In this document: positions 1-11,203 of the stretch, in pieces
Layout of the letters: every line of letters starts with the position of its first letter
Position numbering within the stretch: the stretch's first letter is position 1
Position numbers and translations under genes: made by a program
Source of the DNA: Dolomedes plantarius
Taxonomy: Eukaryota > Arthropoda > Arachnida > Araneae > Dolomedidae
Direction: 5' to 3'
Length of the DNA: 64,000 nt
NCBI GenBank assembly: GCA_907164885.2
Contig: OU015499.1
Location: forward strand, 150,895,806-150,959,805
Notes under the pieces: model-generated
What the model saw: only the letters and a program-made list of their open reading frames with translations
What the model was told of the DNA's origin: nothing
Database searches by the model: none

Positions 1-2600
1 TCGTTATGTAACTGTAATGAAAGCATTCATTTTATAGAAATGTTGTGTGACAATGCAGTCATTCAAAGAATTTCCTATATATTATGTTACAGAGTTAAAT
101 TAATATGGAATCTGGTGTTTAGAGGTTTGAAAGAATTTTTTAACAAACTCTTACCAGTAGACCTTTTTTGATTTTTAACCTCTTTTTTGTTGCTTGCTGA
201 TTTTGATTTAAATATTTCATTTATCTCTCAAAGTAATTTTGCTAAAGCTGTGTTGAGGGTAAATTAATGAGCAAATAAGGAACAGAATCTTGTCCTAAAA
301 CCTTTTGCACTCATAGTGCAGTTTCATTTTATTTTACAGGAAAGTGGGCAATATTGTCAGGCATGCTGATAAATATCAGTGGATTCCCATCGATGTATTT
401 GGTGATATTTGCTCTGGACATAAAAATTCAGTTATACACAAGTTAAACATAAAATTGCCTTTTTCGAGCTCTTCGCTTTCTGATTGCATTTACATATACC
501 TCTTCCGAATGTGATAAAAAAAATATTAAAAAAACACCAAAAAATAAATAAAAGAAAATTTCCAAAACCTTTTCTTGAATGAATCTCTTGGGAGAGAGCT
601 GCAGGAGATAAGAGTTCAGTACAGGTATATATACTGAGGATATAAACTGTAAACACTACAATGCTTCCATTACATATGCAATAATTTTATAAAGTTGACC
701 ATAAATGAGAGTTGAGCGTGGGCTTGTCATTAGTCGAGCCTTGTTTTTACTCGTGTGCCGAGTTTGTGTTCTCGTATCCGTGTGAATGATTTTTCAGTGC
801 AACTCTGTCATTTTTCGAAGCGAACTGTATTTTTAAAAGCTTTACTTTTGCTGAAGCCATGGAGGTGTGGTGTTATGGAACGAAGGTATTGTATATTTTT
901 TTTTGAATGACGTCGAATGTTTGACGATCGTTTGGCGAATTTAATTTATTCTAGGACAAAGAAAATGAGTTTGGCATCGTGTAGAAACCTTTTAAGAGCC
1001 AAATTTTTGAGAATCGGACCTGTTCTTAATTCATGAACAGGGTTTTCCGTCAGTCGTGAAGTAGATAGTTGAAATGTTTGTTTGACCTTTTCTGTTAACA
1101 TTCTCAATTAGAGGTAAGGTTAAAAGTCAGATGACTCAATAAAGTAAAATCTTGAAAAATTAGCCTCGTCTGTAGTTGCATTTCTTGAATTTGTAAGTTC
1201 GTAATTCAGGAAAAAATTTCAGGCCTTTTGAAAGCATTATAAATCTAAAATCTTCTGTTTACAAATTCATTAATGTGAATAAGACAATTCATGAGTACTT
1301 ATGTATTCCGTGTTTGAATTTCCAAATCGGGAAATAGCTAATTTTAAAAATCCAATTTTACCAAAAAGGTTAAACGGATTTGATCGAAATTTTTTAATTG
1401 AAATTCACGAAAACTGTTTTATGACATTTTGACTGGATAGTAAAAAGAAGTTTTCTTAGAAGTTGGGTTTTTTTTCAGCTATTAATAAATGAATACGTTT
1501 TAATTTGTCCTTTCATTATAAAATCACACATCCTTTTACTACAAAAAATTACACCGTTTAAGAGTAAGAAAAGAAAATTTTGCTATTTTATAAATTTCAA
1601 AGTAACCATTTGTTTCATAAGAGATGTTAATCGGGAACTAAAGTAATTTAACGTTTATTAACAACCTACAAAGTGTACATAAATTAAATTCCAGTCTTCA
1701 TAGATTTTAACATCCCAGAAATCTTACTACTGAGTCTTCGTGAATTATTTTTGGTGATTTTATGCATTGTATTTTAATTTATTTTTATATACATTATTAG
1801 GTACCCCTTTCTATTTTTTAAAAAATTGAAATACCTTCATGTATAATCGAATTACCAGTCTTCCATGGCTTCAGCGAAAAAGAGGGGTTCAGTTAACAGT
1901 GTATTGAAACTAAATGCAGAAAAGCACACAAAATGCGAAAGTTCTTTGTTTATACCGAATATGATGTTAAAAAGAAGAAAAAAAAAAGATATTTATGTGA
2001 CATACTGCGGTGCGCTTCTTTACTTTGCTGTTTTTTGCGCCTGTCTTCGCCAAGAACTACAGCGCACGTTGTATGTGGACTTTTTCGAAGCTTTCCACGA
2101 ATTCTTTTTCTCGCTGTACAAATATGGCTGCAAGAAACAAATTATTATGATGTGTAAAATATATATATATTAAAAAAAAAAGATATTAAATGAGAAAAAA
2201 AGTGTTGTTTTTAAATGAAACAATTCAAATGATTAATGAATTATTTAAAAGTATGTTGAAAGCGGAGAACGTATAGCTCCTACAAAATCCCAGTGTTGAT
2301 ATGTGTGTGACGTCATTGTTCTATGTCAATATATATTGAAAAAAAACCTAAAAAAAAAAAATCATGTGTTCCGTTTTCCTGCGGATTTGCGGGAAAAAAT
2401 AAACTATGTGAAATCCAGTCTGCCTGTCTTTCCTTATTCTCCCAACATGAAACTATACACATAAATGAACAGCAGGGGTTTACCAGAAGACCAGCACTGG
2501 CACCAAAACCAAATTTCAATAAAATCGGGGGTCGGGGGGTTACAATTGCTTTCTTTCTTTTGAATTTTGACTTGGGCCTTGTTGACACTGCGAAGAGTGA
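1..2600. other. AT-rich unassigned flank
   Basis: Low-complexity AT-rich sequence with many A and T runs. Short open frames on both strands show no domain I recognise, and those at about 1.9-2.6 kb lie in A-rich or low-complexity sequence. Apart from the doubtful exon at 340-514 I see no gene, RNA or mobile-element terminus here. Confidence 0.5.
340..514 (+). CDS. possible terminal exon, unrecognised
   Basis: A T-rich tract ending in a good 3' splice acceptor (AG at 338-339) is followed by 57 open codons and a TGA at 512-514. The peptide has a non-simple composition, with WIPIDVFGDICSGHKN in the middle, unlike the surrounding AT-rich translations. The VDVYG-like motif faintly recalls the region before the catalytic core of alpha-1,3-fucosyltransferases, but that resemblance is weak and I do not assign it. 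No partner exon lies upstream within the 340 bases available. It could be a chance open frame. Confidence 0.15.
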
Positions 2601-2680
2601 AAAAATTTGAACTAATCACAGAGCTCAACGCAGTGACGTCATGCGTTGAAGTTAACTCAAGTTCAGCGCATGACGAATTA

Positions 2681-2856
2681 GGGCCTGTTCACATAGGAGT
2701 CCGTTGCGTAGCGTTAAGTGAAAGATGGCATTGAGACGAAAATAAACCAATCATAGGCGTTAAAAATTTCATTGCTAATCGTTTGGAAGTTAGTCATTGG
2801 TTAAATATATTTCAATACTTTAACGCTCCGCAACGGACTCCTATGTGAACAGGCCC
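2681..2856. mobile_element. MITE, Harbinger-like (family M1)
   Basis: Terminal inverted repeats begin GGGCCTGTTCACATAGGAGT and the right end is the reverse complement. The element is flanked by TTA on both sides (2678-2680 and 2857-2859). A three-base TTA/TAA duplication is typical of PIF/Harbinger. The interior has no gene. Further copies are at 9195, 31604 and 32139, and truncated copies sit in the tandem units. Confidence 0.85.
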
Positions 2857-2859
2857 TTA

Positions 2860-3034
2860 AGGTCTGTTCAAACTGAATTCAGAGTGTGCGTGACGTCAGC
2901 GTTAAAAATTTAACCAATCACAGAACCCGATTCCTTGACCACGTGACATGTCAAACCAATCCCAGGTCATGTCAACAGTCTCGGAGCCAGCATATAATAT
3001 AACGCAACGCTCCAGATGCAGTGTGAACAGGCCT
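2860..3034. mobile_element. MITE related to family M1
   Basis: Ends AGGTCTGTTCAAACTG and, on the right, the complement of AGGCCTGTTCACACTG. It shares the left TTA with the neighbouring MITE and has TTA on its right (3035-3037). The termini resemble M1, so it is probably mobilised by the same Harbinger-type transposase. It contains a TGACGTCA at about 2890. Confidence 0.7.
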
Positions 3035-3038
3035 TTAA

Positions 3039-3280
3039 CCCTTTGAGGGGCTCCGTTTGCACAGTGCAAACGCCTAAATCTCGGTCTTTTTTCACTTGCA
3101 TTCAATGTATTCCAGTTAAATGAGCAGAGAATTGGTTAGTACTACCATCTGTTATCAGTTTAAAGAAGGAAAACATTTTGCAACTTTTAAATGGAAATTT
3201 TTTCAAGATTCTTTAGGTTAAAAAGAATCGGTGAAAAATCTGCACCTTTAAAACGTTGGAGATTGTTGTCCCTTAAAGGG
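3039..3280. mobile_element. piggyBac-type MITE with TTAA sites
   Basis: A 242-bp element bounded by TTAA at 3035-3038 and 3281-3284, with termini CCCTTTGAGGGG and TTAAAGGG. TTAA flanks and CCCTT ends are hallmarks of piggyBac-family non-autonomous elements. No coding capacity. Confidence 0.7.
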
Positions 3281-3603
3281 TTAAAACAAATAATCATGAC
3301 GGATGACGCGAAAACCACAGTATACACCAATCCAATCAGAGGTCAAAAGTCTCGGCGGCAACGAAGGAACTCTCTAATAGCAGTGTGGACAACACCTGAC
3401 AAATTCTCCTTTACTTTAGCACTAAAAAACTGATAAACAGAATGATAGAAGAAAAAAGTGGGTATCAAAATTTTCAGCATCAATTTTTAAAGCATTATTT
3501 ATTTATTTATTACAAATGCCCAGAAGATTGGCTATGACGCCATTACTTCTCTTGCCTTCCAATACCTCTGAACGTTACAGTTTAAGAACACAATTGCAGA
3601 GCA

Positions 3604-3753
3604 CAGTGGCGCACCCAGGATTTTTTCTTGGGGGGGGGGGGACGACGAGATGATCGGATAAAAATATTTATAATGCAAAATCAATATTCATAATGCAATT
3701 TCTATTTCTTGGGGGGGGGGGCAGGGCCCCTTCACCCCCTGGGTGCGCCACTG
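3604..3753. mobile_element. 150-bp hAT-like MITE
   Basis: Terminal inverted repeat CAGTGGCGCACCCAGG with G-rich subterminal runs at both ends. The 8-bp duplication GCAGAGCA is exact (3596-3603 and 3754-3761). Eight-base duplications fit hAT and a few other superfamilies. Its termini resemble those of the 5.26-kb element at 14437. It is inserted in the 3' part of the LINE remnant to its right. Confidence 0.85.
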
Positions 3754-3937
3754 GCAGAGCACGAGTCCAGATGAGTAGCATCAAAAATTTGATCTTGTCC
3801 TCAAAAAAAAGGACATAAGGGGGAGCTCCAAAGTTTGAGCCGGTGCAAATATGCGGGCAAACAGTCATGGCCTGTAGTAAGATAGAAAAGTACTACAGCT
3901 GCACTTCTAGGAAAATCGGGGATGTTCTGTGTGCCTT

Positions 3938-4318
3938 TTAATCAAAGGAGCCCATGACTTGTCGGCTCCTTCCGACACTGGAATAAAGCAGAGAGTCACA
4001 CAGCGCTCTCTGCTTTATTCCAGCAGCATAACGTCTTTTAATCAGGAGTTTTGACGAATAGAGTGAAAGGCTTTTCAGAGGTCTCTGAAGGACCCTAGCA
4101 CACTTTTTTACCAAAAAGTCAGCAGCTTCGTTCCCAGGGATCCCACAATGTGCTGGAATCCACTGGAGAGAAACAGAGATTGACTTTGAAAGATCTCTGC
4201 ACTCTAAAACGCGAATATTATCTGTATATTGTCTATTTGCAAGAGCTTGAAGAGCAGATAGGGAGTTAGATAAGATAACCACTCTATGGAACGAAGACGG
4301 GCGAATAGTCAGTTGCTT
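3938..4318 (-). pseudogene. LINE ORF2 remnant, RNase H domain
   Basis: Antisense open frame of roughly 127 codons encoding the last part of an RNase H domain of a non-LTR retrotransposon. The motif VVILSNSLSALQAL is followed by WIPAHCGIPGNEAADFLVKK, which contains the conserved His-Gly-Asn-Glu-Asp signature of LINE RNase H (I, R1 and LOA-type elements, and some Jockey elements). The frame stops soon after, and decayed C-terminal sequence continues toward 3540. The upstream (higher-coordinate) end is cut by a Helitron starting at 4323, so an apparent start codon at 4360 lies in Helitron DNA and is not real. Fragment only, not functional. Confidence 0.85.
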
Positions 4319-6171
4319 TAATCTATATATATAAAACAGTTCCGTAACTGACTCATTCATTCATTCATTCATTCACTGACTGACTGACATACAACGCACA
4401 GACCAAACCGCTGGACCTAAAGGGCTGAAATTTTGCATGGCGATTCTTCTTATAGTGTAGGGGTGCACTAAGAGAGATTTTTGAAAAATTCTTCTTAGAT
4501 TTTTTTAAATTAAATTTTTAAGCTGTTTTTTTTTACTTTTTTTAAGTTTGCATTTAAAATAATAATTTGAGGGTTATAAAATTTATATCACGAGAAAGAT
4601 CATAAAAATTCCTTTAAAATGAAATCTTTTTCGAATCTTTACCTTCATTTCCTGATTTTTGGTGAATTTTTAAAGATTAATTTTTAGAATTTAATTTATT
4701 AAATGCTGATCACGTGATTTCTTTTTCTGGTACTTTAAATAAATTTATCGTCACGTGCATAAAAACTAAATAGACAAAAAATATTTTTTTTTTCTTGGTA
4801 ATGCGGCAGACGATTGGACATTATCCAAAAAAATATTAAAATACAGTAAAAGAAATGTTCTAGAAACTGTACTATATTAACTGTACTATATTCTTTAGTA
4901 TTCTTTATATTAGATTTAATTTGAATATCTTCTTCTACATTATTTTGTCTATAAAATATCCCTTACGATTTTTTTATAAATATATATATATATTACATCA
5001 ATTATATACATTGATCGTCGTATTTATTATATATACTAGCTGAAGTACCCGATGATGCCCGGGATTTTAAGAATGTTTGTTGTTAACCAAAATCAATTTA
5101 AAAATTAACACAGTATAAATAACATAAAAAATATATGTGAAATGTTATACACGTCTCAGAATTTCAGCCTTTCATCATTTTAATACTAAAATCTGAAAAG
5201 TAAAAATGTCAAATTCTCTAATGTTTGTTAACCAAAATTAATTTAAAACTAAGCACAGTATAAATAACATAGAAAAAAAACCTTGTGAAATCTATAAATA
5301 TATAAATTTATAATAAACTCCTCAGAATTCAGCTAGAATTAGCCTTTTATCATTGGGGTAAAAAAAAGCTGCAATTACAGGTTCAGCAGAAATTTCCAAT
5401 AGAACAATGATATGACTGCAGCGTTGCCTCTTAAAAAAATGAAGTGTTTGATTGAGGGCTGCAAACCATTCAACTCCTCTCCACATTTAACTCCTATAAA
5501 CATCCTCTACATATTAAATTCCTTTTCTCTCCATAATAAACTCCTCAGAATTTTGGTATATTCAGCCTTTCATCATAGTACCACTAAAATCTGAAACATC
5601 CTCTCCAGAAATATAAATTTATTAATTTCAATAATTAAACACACACAAATATATAAATTACGCAAAAGTTTTTTAACCAACATTTGAATAATTCGTAAAT
5701 GAAAAAGCATATGAAAATAAAGATAAGAACTTCCGGAATCGAAATTAATTACCCTTAATTTTTAATTAATAAAAAACCAACATAATATGAATAAAAACGA
5801 TAGTTGCTTAAAACCATATGAAAATAAAGCTATTATAAAGATGATAATAATAAAAAAAGCATAAGAAAATAATGCTCGCGCATGAAGTTAACGTTACGAT
5901 ATAAAGATAGTAATAATAATATAAACCGCGTGCATAAAGTATTTAGCTTTTCAAGCGAAATAAATTGATTTTTAGAAAAAAACTACTTTTAATCGAGACA
6001 TTAAAATACATTGCACAAAATTTTAATTTTACCAACTTTCCACCCTACAATTTACACCCTACTTCTTTTAAATAGGATGTAAATATAAAGTTTTAACAGC
6101 CAATTGAATGCCAGTTAAAAATAATGTGTGCGCATGAAGTTAACGTTACGATATAGAGATAGTAATAAAAA

Positions 6172-6635
6172 TCTATATATATATAAAACAGTTCCGTAAC
6201 TGACTAACTGACTGATTGACTGACTGACATACAAAGTACAGACCAAACCGTTGAACCTAAAGGACTGAAATTTTGCATGGCGATTTTTCTTATAATGTAG
6301 GGGTGCACTAAGAAAGATTTTTGAAAAATTCTTCTTAGATTTTTTTAAATTAAATTTTTAATCTGTTTTTGTAACTTTTTTCAAGTTTGCATTTAAAATA
6401 ATAATTTGAGGGTTGTAAAATTTATATCACGAAAAAGATCATAAAAATTCCTTTAAAATGAAATTCTTTTCGCATCTTTACCTCCATTTTCTAATTTTTG
6501 GTGAATTTTTAAAGATTAATTTTTACAATTTAATTTATTAAACGCTGATCATGTGATTTCTTTATCTGGTACTTTAAATAAATTTATCGTCACATAACAA
6601 CGAAATAGACACAAAAAAAAATTAAAATAGTGGCG
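6172..6635 (+). mobile_element. truncated type A Helitron 5' part
   Basis: Begins TCTATATATATATAAAAC and follows the type A body for about 460 bases, then stops without the CTAG end. It is nested in the type B composite. Confidence 0.6.
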
Positions 6636-7456
6636 CCATCTACTGTATGCTTGTGAATCGAGAGTTGTTGGTTATTTATTAATTAAAAATATTGGAAAGT
6701 TCTTCTGGATCTGTAAATATACATGTGGTAACAGTTTTAAAATTCATAAATTATCAACCTACACAGGTGATAATTTATCCGGCGTTGCCCAGGATTTTAA
6801 GAATGTTTGTTAACCAAAATCAATTTAAAAACTAAACACAGTATAAATATCATAGAATAAAAAGCATGTGACATGTTATACACATGAATAAAAAGAAAAC
6901 CCAACATAAAAAACCATAAATTTACAATAATTTCTTCAGAATTCAGCTAGATTTAGCGTTTCATCATTGGAGCAAAAAAAACCTGAAAAGTAAAGCATAA
7001 AATATATACATTTATAATAAACCACTAAAAGCTGAAAAGGAAAAATGTCAAATTGTCTTTAGGAAAGTAAAGCTGAAAAGTAAAAATGTCAAATTGTCGA
7101 ATGTTTGTTAACCAAAATCAATTTAAAAACTAAATACAGTATAAATAACATAGAAAAGATTTAGCCTTTATCATTGGAGCAAAAATTCCTGAAAAGTAAA
7201 ACATAAATACATAAATTTATAATAAACCTACCAAAATCCATTAAAAAAATAAACACAGTATAAATAACATAGAAAAAAAAGTATACGAAATGTTATACAC
7301 ATTAATAATATGAAAAATAAAATAAAATAAAAATAATAATTTTTAAAAATAATAAAATAAAATAAAAATAATTTTAAAAAATAATAAATAAAAATAATAA
7401 TAATAATAATTTAAAAAATAATAAAATAAAAGCTGAAAATACAGGTTTAGCAAAAT

Positions 7457-7525
7457 CTGTACGATCCGCATTCGAACCCGCTTCGTGTAGTGTAGTAAAT
7501 GAACGCTCTTACCGAATGCGCCACA
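7457..7525 (-). repeat. tRNA-like segment (SINE head or tRNA pseudogene)
   Basis: The reverse complement reads TGGCGCATTCGGTAAGAG, an A-box-like block, followed after about 30 bases by GGGTTCGAATGC, a B-box-like block. The acceptor and T stems do not pair well, so this is not a functional tRNA. It may be a tRNA-derived SINE head carried inside the Helitron. Confidence 0.45.
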
Positions 7526-8259
7526 ATAACATGCTGGTGTATTGTGTAAATAGGAGAATATTTGTACTAAAATTACTGGAAAATTGCTATGGGTTGGTGA
7601 ATATACATGTATTTATGGAGTAAGAGGAGTTTTAAGTTAGAAATAAGTTAGCAGGATAGAAGCTTAGTCTTTAACTCTTCAATAGACACATTCATAAGAC
7701 ATAAGCGAGGGGGGTTGCAGTAGCGATTAAAAATGATCTTGTGACACTTAGCGTGGTTGATTCGAATTTTCCATCGCGTGTGATAGTGTCAATATGCCGT
7801 TGGATCCGATTTATTTTAGAGTATAAAATCTGACTTGAAAGATTATTATTTTCATTTATTATTCTGGCTTAATATGTAACTTGAAACTTTTTGATTTTAT
7901 TTATTTTTATCTTTTCGCTCGCTGTTCGCTTCAGCTAACCCTAACGTGGACGCCATATTCAGAGGGGTGATTCCACAAAGTGTAACATCTTACATTTAGT
8001 TTCAAAATTTTTGGTTTTTTATTAATTAAAAATCAACGGTAATTAATTTCGATTTTTGAAGTTCTTCAGACCCTCGGCTGTTTTTAAAGACGCCTGTATG
8101 TAAAATTTCACGATCGTTGCTCCTAAACTGTGGATTTCTATACAATTACAGAGATACAAACATTCATTTTTATATATTAGATATTGGCATTAATTGCATA
8201 CATTCACCGATGTTTTTACTTTGAATGTACTCCGTAGCGAAGTGCGGGTTTTCAGCTAG

Positions 8260-8955
8260 TCTATATATATAAAACAGTTCCGTAACTGACTCATTCATTC
8301 ACTGACTGACTGACTGACTGACATACAACGCACAGACCAAACCGCTGGACCTAAAGGGCTGAAATTTTGCATGGCGATTCTTCTAATAGTGTAGGGGTGC
8401 ACTAAGAAAGATTTTTCAAAAATTCTTCTTAGATTTTTTTAAATTAAATTTTTAAGCTGTTTTTTAAACTTTTTTTACGTTTGCATTTAAAATAATACAT
8501 TGAGGGTTATGAAATTTATATCACGAGAAAGATCATAAAAATTCCTTCAAAATGAAATTTTTTTCGAATTTTTACCTCCATTTCCTGATTTTTGGTGAAT
8601 TTTTAAAGATTAATTTTTAGAATTTAATTTATTAAATGCTGATCACGTGATTTCTTTTTCTGGTACTTTCAATAAATTTATCGTCACGTGCGTAACAACT
8701 AAAAAGACAAAAAAATATTTTTTTCTCTTTCTAATGCAGCAGACGATTGGATAGTATCAAAAAAAAAATGCATATCCCTTACGATTTTTTTATAAATATA
8801 TATATATAGATAGATATATATTTTACATCAATTGTATACATTGATCATCGCATTTATTATAAATATATATATTTATTTTTTGGCATAAATTGCATACGTT
8901 GACCGTTGTATTTAATTTGAATGTACTCCGTAGGGAAGCGCGGGTTTTCAGCTAG
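8260..8955 (+). mobile_element. Helitron type A, complete non-autonomous copy
   Basis: A 696-bp element from TCTATATATATAAAAC to GGGTTTTCAGCTAG. It begins at the base immediately after the CTAG of the preceding Helitron, so two elements stand head to tail. No gene inside. The (GACT)n stretch near the 5' end is shared by all type A copies. Confidence 0.8.
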
Positions 8956-9194
8956 TGCGATATAAATAGTCTCAATTTCGCCATCGTAATGAGTATTTTC
9001 AAAGCATAAACATTGATAAGATTCTGCGTAGATCGCATTTTGTCTAAAATATTCTTAAATACGTTTTAGTAAACACGATTTCTTAGTAAATAAAATTAGA
9101 TAATTTCAAGTATTTTTTTCACTTATCTCTTTGGCTTACGAAATGTAAAATATAGAGCACTACACAAACTTTTGCCACATTTATACAACACCAA

Positions 9195-9380
9195 GGGCCT
9201 GTTCACATAGGAGTCCGTAGCGTTGCGTTAAGGAAAAGATGACGTTGAGACGAAAATAAACCAATCATAGGCGTTAAAAATTTCATTGCAAATTATTTGG
9301 AGGCATATGATTGGTTTATTTTCGTCTCAACGTCATCTTTTCCTTAACGCAACGCAACGGACTCCTATGTGAACAGGCCC
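9195..9380. mobile_element. MITE family M1
   Basis: A 186-bp copy with long near-perfect inverted arms (GGGCCTGTTCACATAGGAGT), flanked by CAA on the left and TAA on the right, a one-mismatch duplication. Confidence 0.8.
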
Positions 9381-9416
9381 TAAGAAATAAGGCTGTTTAA
9401 AGAATTTCTGAAAGAT

Positions 9417-9940
9417 CTTGTAGGACCCACAGTGGATGAATAGTCAAATTTCCTCTAAAATAAAAACATCGGGCTTAGCCAGGTTCTTTAATGATCCGTC
9501 AAAACGGTTATGTCATGGATTAAAAACTCCCGAATATTCTAATCACGATCAAAAAAAAAAGTATTGAGACGATTTGACATTGTCTTTTGTGTCTGGAAAA
9601 CGCCGCGACCCGGTATAAACAATATTTAGCTCCAAATATAACACCGATTGACCCAGGGTGGAATCAGGACTCCGACGCGAAGAAGCGATATTGCGATCGC
9701 ATTTCCTGCCACCTAGCGGGGAAAATGTGCCTTGACGTCGTTAAAAAGGTTTCCGGAAGTTCTTGTAGGCCCTATGGCCCATGAACTGTCAGTTTTTTTA
9801 CAAGATAAATATCGGGTTCCCAGTTCTCTAATTATCCGTGGAAACGGTGACGCCATAGATTCGAATCTTTCAAGTTTTCTGATCCCGAACCGAAAAAAAA
9901 AAATGAAAATATCGAGGCGACTCAAAATCCTATAAGGCGA
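9417..9940 (+). repeat. repeat R, two head-to-tail monomers
   Basis: Two diverged copies of an unnamed repeat lie in tandem with a spacing of about 344 bp (compare TCTTGTAGG at 9417 and 9761). Conserved blocks are GCCACCTAGCGGGG, then a TTAAAAAGG stretch, an AAATATCGGGTTCC block and a GTGACGYCATAGATTCGAAT block. The family recurs throughout the window. I do not recognise a named family. Confidence 0.65.
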
Positions 9941-10207
9941 AACGTCGCAACGTCACTGGCTACGTCAGTTTTCGTCTACTATAGATCACGTGATTATCGG
10001 GTGGCAGAAAACAGAATTCGTTCCTATGCGTTTGCATTTGTTTTTGGACGATACCTTCATTTTGAGTTAAATAATTTAAGTTTATTTATAAAATTCCTCA
10101 TATTAGTTGTATGTAACAGGTATTTTAACACTTTTTTTCAATATTTCGCAAGGTTTAAGAGAATATAATCATTCTTTCGCTGAGAATGATTATTATTATG
10201 TTGAGAT

Positions 10208-11203
10208 ATGTATAGATATCGGGATAAGTTACTTCAGGCCAGCGTCTTGTATCGTAACTCCAGTCTTCCCCTGTCAATAAATACGGGTCACATACTGAAT
10301 AAACCTATCTATAAACTTATACAAATTAATCTGCCAGACAGTCTAATTCACTTAATTTATAACTATCTTCATAATCGAAATTTTGCCGTCCGCATACACA
10401 ACAATCTGTCCCGGAACAGGTACATAACATCTGGTATTTTACAGGGTTCGATCCTTGGACCTAGCCTGTTCAATTTATTCGTGAACGATGTGCCGCGTGG
10501 AGTTAATACTCTACTCGCTATGTATGCGGATGACACTGCTATCCTTTCCTCCTCTCACAATGAAAACTACCTGACTATTCAAATTCAGCGTCATATCGAC
10601 ACCTTAGAAGCTTGGTTCACGCGCTGGAAAATTCGAATCAACCCTTCTAAGTGTCACGCGATCTATTTCAGTAATCGCTTTACCAATCCTCCGCGTCTTT
10701 ATATTCAACATTCCCCACTCGAATGGGAAAACACAGTGAAGTATCTCGGCGTAACTCTGGACCGCAGACTCACATGGAAACCCCACATTACTAATATTGT
10801 CAGCAAATGCGATGCTGTCATCATGCAACTCCGAACGCTATTTTTCAGTCCCCATATGACTATGAGAAACAAAGTGCTACTATTCAAACAATGTGTACTT
10901 CCCGTCGCCCTTTATGCTGCTCCTGTGTGGTTTTCAGCCGCACAAACCCACATTAAAAAAATCGAAATCTTCCAGAATAAAACTCTCAGGCGTATTCGCC
11001 GAGCATTCCGTTACCTGTCGAATTCGACTATCAGACGTGACTTCGACATTTCAACTTTCTCGAAACAGGCTCATAAAATTTGTAAAAAATTTTATGAAAC
11101 CCTTCCTAACATTCGTAATGAAGTACTCGCAGAATTACCAGATTATGACCATTCTCTCCCTGCTAATCGTAAACGCCCTAGGGCGTGTCTCCTCAGGAGC
11201 TAA
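10208..11203 (+). pseudogene. 5'-truncated Jockey-type LINE reverse transcriptase
   Basis: A 331-codon open frame encoding the C-terminal two thirds of a non-LTR reverse transcriptase. Visible motifs: GILQGSILGPSLFNLFVNDV (about 76-95), the catalytic box MYADDTAIL with YADD at 106-109, the LEAWFTRWKIRINPSKC thumb-proximal block (about 133-149) and KYLGVTLDRRLTW (178-190). The tail lacks an RNase H domain, as in Jockey/X-like elements. Recognisable RT homology begins near residue 33 (about 10305), so the first codons are flanking DNA and the element is truncated at the palm domain. Endonuclease and ORF1 are missing. The frame is otherwise unbroken, suggesting a fairly recent insertion. Confidence 0.9.

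Larger units (their letters stand above)
5036..8181 (-). mobile_element. Helitron type B composite, antisense
   Basis: Starts on the + strand with CTAGCTGAAGTACCCG, the reverse complement of a CTAG-3' Helitron terminus with a GC hairpin, and ends near 8180 with the complement of TCTAATATATAAAAATG, a Helitron 5' end. The interior is AT-rich and contains a second partial copy of the same terminus from about 6777, a truncated type A 5' end (6172-6635) and a tRNA-like segment. No coding capacity is visible. It is a mosaic of at least three insertions. Confidence 0.6.
4323..8259 (+). mobile_element. Helitron type A, split by a second Helitron
   Basis: The 5' end begins TCTATATATATAAAAC, followed by a short CATT/GACT repeat. 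The 3' end is a G/C-rich block and then CTAG (8256-8259). The TC...CTAG termini with no inverted repeat or target duplication are the Helitron pattern. The body matches the complete copies at 8260 and 26828. Between 5036 and 8181 it is interrupted by an antisense type B Helitron. No Rep/helicase gene is present, so it is non-autonomous. Confidence 0.75.

Noticed and set aside
2313..2628. Overlapping frames of 64-95 codons
   Set aside because: Lys/Asn/Phe-rich translations from A/T runs, open on both strands.
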